Below are positions 59,259 to 64,000 of a stretch of DNA of 64,000 bases, in pieces. The notes beneath the pieces are model-generated. The model was not told the DNA's origin. It saw only the letters and a list, made by a program, of their open reading frames with translations, and did no database searches. The first letter of the stretch is position 1, and every line of letters starts with the position of its first letter. Made by a program: the position numbers and the translations under genes. Source of the DNA: Geosiphon pyriformis (Eukaryota; Glomeromycota; Glomeromycetes; Archaeosporales; Geosiphonaceae); NCBI GenBank assembly GCA_016748015.1, contig JAAOMT010000071.1:83030-147029 (forward strand), given 5' to 3'.

Positions 59259-62200
59259 AATATTATAATAACTAATAATTAATTAAATTTTTATAATACT
59301 TTTTGATTTATGTACTATAAATAAATTAATTATTAAATATTGTTTTATATTAATTCTGCAATATATAAAATTTATTGTTTAATATTTTGTTAATTATGAA
59401 TAATTTTTTTATTAACTTAAAAATTTATTACTAAAAATATTGTTTTAATCTAATTAATATTTAAAAAAAGTGTTTATATTTATTTTTTGAATTTTTTTTG
59501 AACTTTTTATAAATAATTTTTTATGATTTTACCAAAATATTTAATATTGTTTTAAGTTTTTATTATAAAATATTTTTATAATTAAGCTTGATTATTTTTT
59601 CAAAAAGAGTTGTTTTAATATTAATTTTAATAAATATTTTTATATATTTATAGAATAAGTAGAAAAATTCATAACTAATTATGTTATAATTTAGTATTTA
59701 ATAAATAAAAATATTAAAAACAAAATTTGTAAAATATTTCAAGTTTTTTCAATTAATAAAAAAAAACTTGTTTTCTATTTGAAAAAAGTTTTTAGAAATA
59801 TTTATATATATATATAATTTTTTTTGTAAAAGAAATTTACAATTAAAATAGCAGTTTAATTTAATATTAATCTTATTTCTATTTATTTTATTAACTAATT
59901 TGTTGTTATTATAATATATTTATTTTTATTAAAAGTAATTATTAAAAACTTAATAATATTAATTCCAATTTTATTAAAAAATTTATTAACAGAAATTAAA
60001 TAAAATTTTTTTTAAATTGGATTTATTTTTTTGTTGACAAATATTACAAATTTTAATATATTTTAATATATTTTTTCTTAAAATTGACCAATAATATCTT
60101 GCTAATGTCTTTTAAATTGTTTTTATTTTTTTGAAATATTCTGTTAAAAAATTAATATATATATTATATAATACAATTTTTTTTTAAATTAAATAACTTT
60201 CTGTAATTTAAGATTTTTAGTTTTTTTTAATATAATTGATTTTGACAAATCAAATAAAAATTTAATTATTAATGTAAATGTTTTTTTTGTTGCCAATTAT
60301 ATTTTAAAAGATATTGTTTATTATCCAAAAATTCATAAAAACTAAATAGTTTTTCAAATTTATTGTTATATTTAATTTAAAATATTTTTATTAATAATTA
60401 ATTTAATTATGTCTTTGCTAATTTGTTGCTTACTAAATAATTAATTAGAATAAAGCATTTATGTTTTGATTATTTGTTTTTTTAATACTTATTATTAGAA
60501 TCATATTTATTTAGATAGAAAATTTTTTGTAATTTAGTTTTTTTTTATTTTTTAATTAAATTAAAACTTGAATATATACATTAAATTATTTTTCAAGAAA
60601 ATATTTATTTTAGTAAGCAGTAAATTATATTATTGTTAAGCATTTTTTTAGTAATTTTGGAATTTTTTTTAGTTTATTAAAAAGTTCTACTATTGTAAAT
60701 TATAACATGTTTTTTTTTATTTTTTATTTTTTAGAAACAGAATAATATTAAAAAAAACATTAAAAACATTAATATAAATAATAATAAATTTATTAAAGTC
60801 AAATTATTTTAGAATAAATTTAGTAATTATTTTTTCTTTAAAAATTTTAAATGTTTTTTGCTAAAAAATACTTAATGTTTTTAATTAAATAGATGTGTAA
60901 TTTTGAAAAAAAAATTTATAAATTTTTGTTATAAAAAACTAATTAAAAAAATAGTAATTCAAAAACATTTATTGATTATTTAAGCTTTTGTACTTTTTTT
61001 TACTTTGTTTAGATTTGAAAAAAATTATTTTTTTTACAAAATGTCTTAAAAATTAGATATATTATTATTTAAAGTATAATTTAATTAAATTAATCTTGAG
61101 TTTAACATTTTTAAAAATAGTCTAAATGTTTATTTTAAGTTTTAAATATATTATTATATTATTAAAATATACAGAAACAAATTTTTCATGCTTTAATCTA
61201 AACATTTTATTTATTAATTTAAAAAACATTATAGTAAATTTATAAATTCTATAATAAAAACAATTTTTTTTATTGATAAAATTCATCAAAATCTAATAGT
61301 TAAATTAATTGTTATAAAATAGACTAAGTCTTTAAATTAATTAAGAATATTATTAACTTTTGATTTTTGGTTTTTGTATAAATTTAAGCATTTTTTTCAA
61401 TTTATTTTTTTCTTAATGAACTTATTATTTTAGTAATTTAAATAAAATTTTAAACAAATAAATTAGATATATTTTGAATTAACAAGTTTTTAATATTAAT
61501 TTTTTGGTTTTTTTATTAGGTTTTTTTTACTTAATTGTTAATAATTGAATTTTGGGCACTTTTTTTTAAAATGTTTTTTGTATAGCTTTAATTTTTTATC
61601 AGAAATCAAACTAATTAGTTTTTAATTTTTGAAAAAGGTTAAACATAATTTGCATTTATTATTTGAAGAATAAAAAAAGTAATTATATCAATATTAAACA
61701 TAAAAATTATATTACTAATAATTTTATTTCACTTTTTTTCTAATTGTTGTTTAAATATTTTTTTAAGCATATTGTAATATAGCCGATAGATAAGTTTTCT
61801 ATTAATTATAAATCTTTTATTATTTGTTTACATATTGTTTAAAAATTTTCATTGCTATTAAAAATAATAAAAGCTAATTTGATTTTTTTTTCAAAGTCTT
61901 AGGAATTTTTAAAATTATTATTGTTGTTATTTTTGTTATTGCTAAGTTATTGCAAAAAATACTGTTTAATATTAATACTTAACTACAATGAACTTTGTTT
62001 ACTATAAATAGTAAGTTTATAAAATTTATAATTAAAAAGAGTTTTAGTTTTGTTTAATTATTTATTTTAATTAATTATAATATAAATTTCGATTTCTAAA
62101 TCTTCTATATTAGTTTTGATACACATATTATTAATTTAAATAAGAATAACTTTGACAATTTTTGGATCTTTTTTTGTCTTCATGAATATTGGTTATTAGT

Positions 62201-63635
62201 TTAGTTAATAGTTCATTAATTTTTTTTTAATTGTATCTAAGAAATATTAAGTTATAATTCTAACTAATAAACCATTATTTAATATTAAGTTTATAAAATA
62301 TTTAGCTATTTGGGCTTTGCAAATAAAAGATATAATATTATTACTAAAAGCTAAAGTTGTTTATTAATAATGTTTTTTCGTTTTAAACTGTTTTTTAGAT
62401 ATTAATAATTTTTGAAAATCTTTTTAGAATTATAGATAAGTCATGAACTAACCAAAAATAATATGAGTAGATGTTTTTATTGGATTTTTAACTACTAAAT
62501 AAAAGCCTAATTTTTGAATAATTTTTATAATTTTAATTTTGGCAGATTTTTAAATAATTTTAATTTTAGTGTTTTATTTTTATTGTTAAATATTGAAGTA
62601 ATTACATTGAAATTTAAATTAGAATCTATTTTTTGCTTTTTAAATTTGGTTTAGCTTAATAATTTGTTACTGTTTTTTGTAGTTTTATGTTATTATTAGT
62701 TATATTAAAATTAAACAAGAAATTTTTTTTTCTTAACTTGTATTTTTATTCTTAGAAAATATGCTTATTAATTTAAAGACTGATATTTTGTTGTTTCAAA
62801 TAGGAAATTTTTTTAAAAAAAGTTTATATAAGTTTGGTTAACATTTGATTAAGAGTTTGATTATTGTTGTTTTTATTATTTGGCAGATTGTTGTTTTTTA
62901 AGTTAAGAAAACATTAAAAAATTGTAACAATTTCGTGTTATATGGCCAGTGTTTTTACATTTATAACAGACTAAAAAATTTTAGTTTCTAAGTTTTGGAT
63001 TATAATAAAACTAATATTAAGATTTTAAAGATTTTTGATTTTCTTGTATTATTTAGGCTAAAAATTCCTAAAGTCTTGTAAAATTTGTTGTTAATTTATC
63101 AATTATTTGTTTATTTAAGTCTTGAACATAAGTTGTAAATAATATAACAGTTAGTTAAGAAGAAGAAATGAAAACTGGTAGTTATTTAAGATAAAAAAAT
63201 ATTTTTTAAGTATATTTGTTAGTTGTTTTTTATTTTTTAAGTTATTTCTACTGTTGTATCTAAAGTAGAATTATTTTTAATGACAAAAAAAACCATAGAA
63301 CATAAGATAAATTTAGTTTTAAATTTTTGATTAAGAAATAAATTTTTTGTTTTTTTATTTTATTTCTTTTTAAGTCTCACTTTTTTTATTAACTTTTAAA
63401 TTGCTTTTGCATATTTTATAACTACTTTTTTAAGACCTTTTTTTTAATTTTATTCTTTACTTTAATATTATTATTGTAATACAAAATTTTTTTTGAATTT
63501 AGTAGTAAAAAAAGTTGTATTTTGGTTAATATTTTTGAAAGACTATTAAGTAATTTGTTAGCAGTTTTTTGAGTAAATTATGTAGTAGAAAATTTTTAAA
63601 AGTATCTTTCAATTATTTTGAATTTGTAATTATTA
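59259..63635 (-). other. AT-rich block, ghost of a gag-bearing retroelement
   Basis: Over 4 kb of about 87-90% A+T with no open frame. One conserved motif (62927-62968, minus strand, listed separately) indicates that at least the right part was a retroelement gag on the minus strand. Domains to its left could not be read. Confidence 0.45.
62927..62968 (-). pseudogene. Zinc-knuckle remnant of a retroelement gag
   Basis: Minus-strand translation CYKCKNTGHITRNC is a perfect CX2CX4HX4C zinc knuckle with the usual Gly-His and basic residues. It stands in an otherwise unreadable AT-rich block. A chance match of all four ligands with the right spacing and context is unlikely. Confidence 0.6.
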
Positions 63636-64000
63636 CAGTACCCCCGAAAAGTAATGGTGGGGTAACTCTTGCGGCGCGTAATTCTTATTATGGTCCGATC
63701 AGCTATTGTTAAGACATTTTAAGTAATAATTTGTACGCGCATACATTCCATGCTACTATTTTTATTTTTTAAAACAAAATTGTTTTGATCAATAACGCGT
63801 TTTATTTCTTGTAATGAAATATAATCCTGTAAAATTCAATCGTGAAGTCGTTAAGAGATTTTGGCAACAAGGTTATCGAAGTCCAACCGAAATATCTCGA
63901 AAAGCTAATGTTCCTCTTCGCTCTTGTGAACGATATATAGGACAACTTCGTAAAAATGGTCAAATTCGAGCAATTCATCGTTCAGGTCGTCCACGAAAAA
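63636..64000 (+). mobile_element. Tc1/mariner transposon, left end (cut by window)
   Basis: TA at 63634-63635 followed by a terminal inverted repeat beginning CAGTACCCCCGAAAAGTAAT. The core GAAAAGTAATGG is shared with the TIR of the deletion derivative at 26101. The transposase start lies 178 bp inside. The right end is beyond the window. Confidence 0.85.
63814..64000 (+). CDS. Tc1-like transposase, N-terminal part (runs off right edge)
   Basis: 62 codons open to the edge, no stop. Starts MKYNPVKFNREVVKRFWQQG, then a helix-turn-helix (RSPTEISRKANVPLRSCERY, IGQLRKNGQIRAIHRSGRPR). This is the paired-like DNA-binding part of Tc1 transposases that recognises the TIR, ending in a GRPRK AT-hook-like motif. 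The catalytic DDE/D part lies outside the window. It closely resembles the damaged N-terminus in the 26101 element. The intact frame suggests a younger copy than that at 13556. Confidence 0.85.
   Translation, partial: MKYNPVKFNREVVKRFWQQGYRSPTEISRKANVPLRSCERYIGQLRKNGQIRAIHRSGRPRK

Overview
The window looks like nuclear DNA of a filamentous fungus, most likely an early-diverging (Mucoromycota-type) lineage with a very AT-rich, retroelement-laden genome. Supporting evidence: a velvet-family regulator, a protein family essentially confined to fungi; short GT..AG introns, mostly 50-95 nt; Tc1/mariner elements; and non-LTR retrotransposons of the endonuclease-RT-RNase H type. The Glomeromycotina are a good guess from the extreme AT content and the repeat mix, but no marker in the window proves the genus. 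A 20-N scaffold gap followed by a C run (24426-24464) shows that this is draft assembly.

Layout. 1-33 kb is a gene-bearing but eroded half. It starts with a partial secreted-protein gene (minus strand, running off the left edge). Next come a decayed copy and an intact eight-exon copy of a PQ-loop membrane transporter gene (2969-4615), a belt of microsatellites (5.1-6.2 kb), and several small or broken ORFs, two of them signal-peptide ORFs carrying one in-frame stop. A five-exon gene of unknown family follows (16879-18027), then exons of an unidentified gene around the assembly gap, a 585-bp Tc1 deletion derivative (26101-26685), a six-exon velvet gene (26976-28142, minus) and a small three-exon gene (30053-30391, minus).

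34-64 kb is a retrotransposon graveyard: blocks of roughly 85-90% A+T alternate with islands of recognisable elements. These are a solo LTR (36238-36856), a 6.8-kb LINE on the minus strand (copy 1), two 2.3-kb gag-only elements lying head to head (45.2-47.5 minus, 48.9-51.2 plus), and a better preserved 6.75-kb LINE on the plus strand (copy 4). The right edge cuts a Tc1/mariner element whose TIR and transposase N-terminus are intact as far as visible.

How it fits together. The two LINEs and the two gag-only elements share one 3' tail, which suggests that the gag-only units were copied by the LINE reverse transcriptase. At least one of them, 48866-51162, has a clear 15-bp target-site duplication. 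Three full-length copies and fragments of the LTR at 36238 occur with almost every G:C pair turned into A:T. The gag-only unit inserted inside one of these already decayed copies. LINE copy 4 has lost its activity mainly through G-to-A changes: Trp codons to stops, and Asp to Asn in the RT and RNase H active sites. The repeats therefore record an intense C:G to T:A mutational process acting on transposable elements, partly strand-biased.
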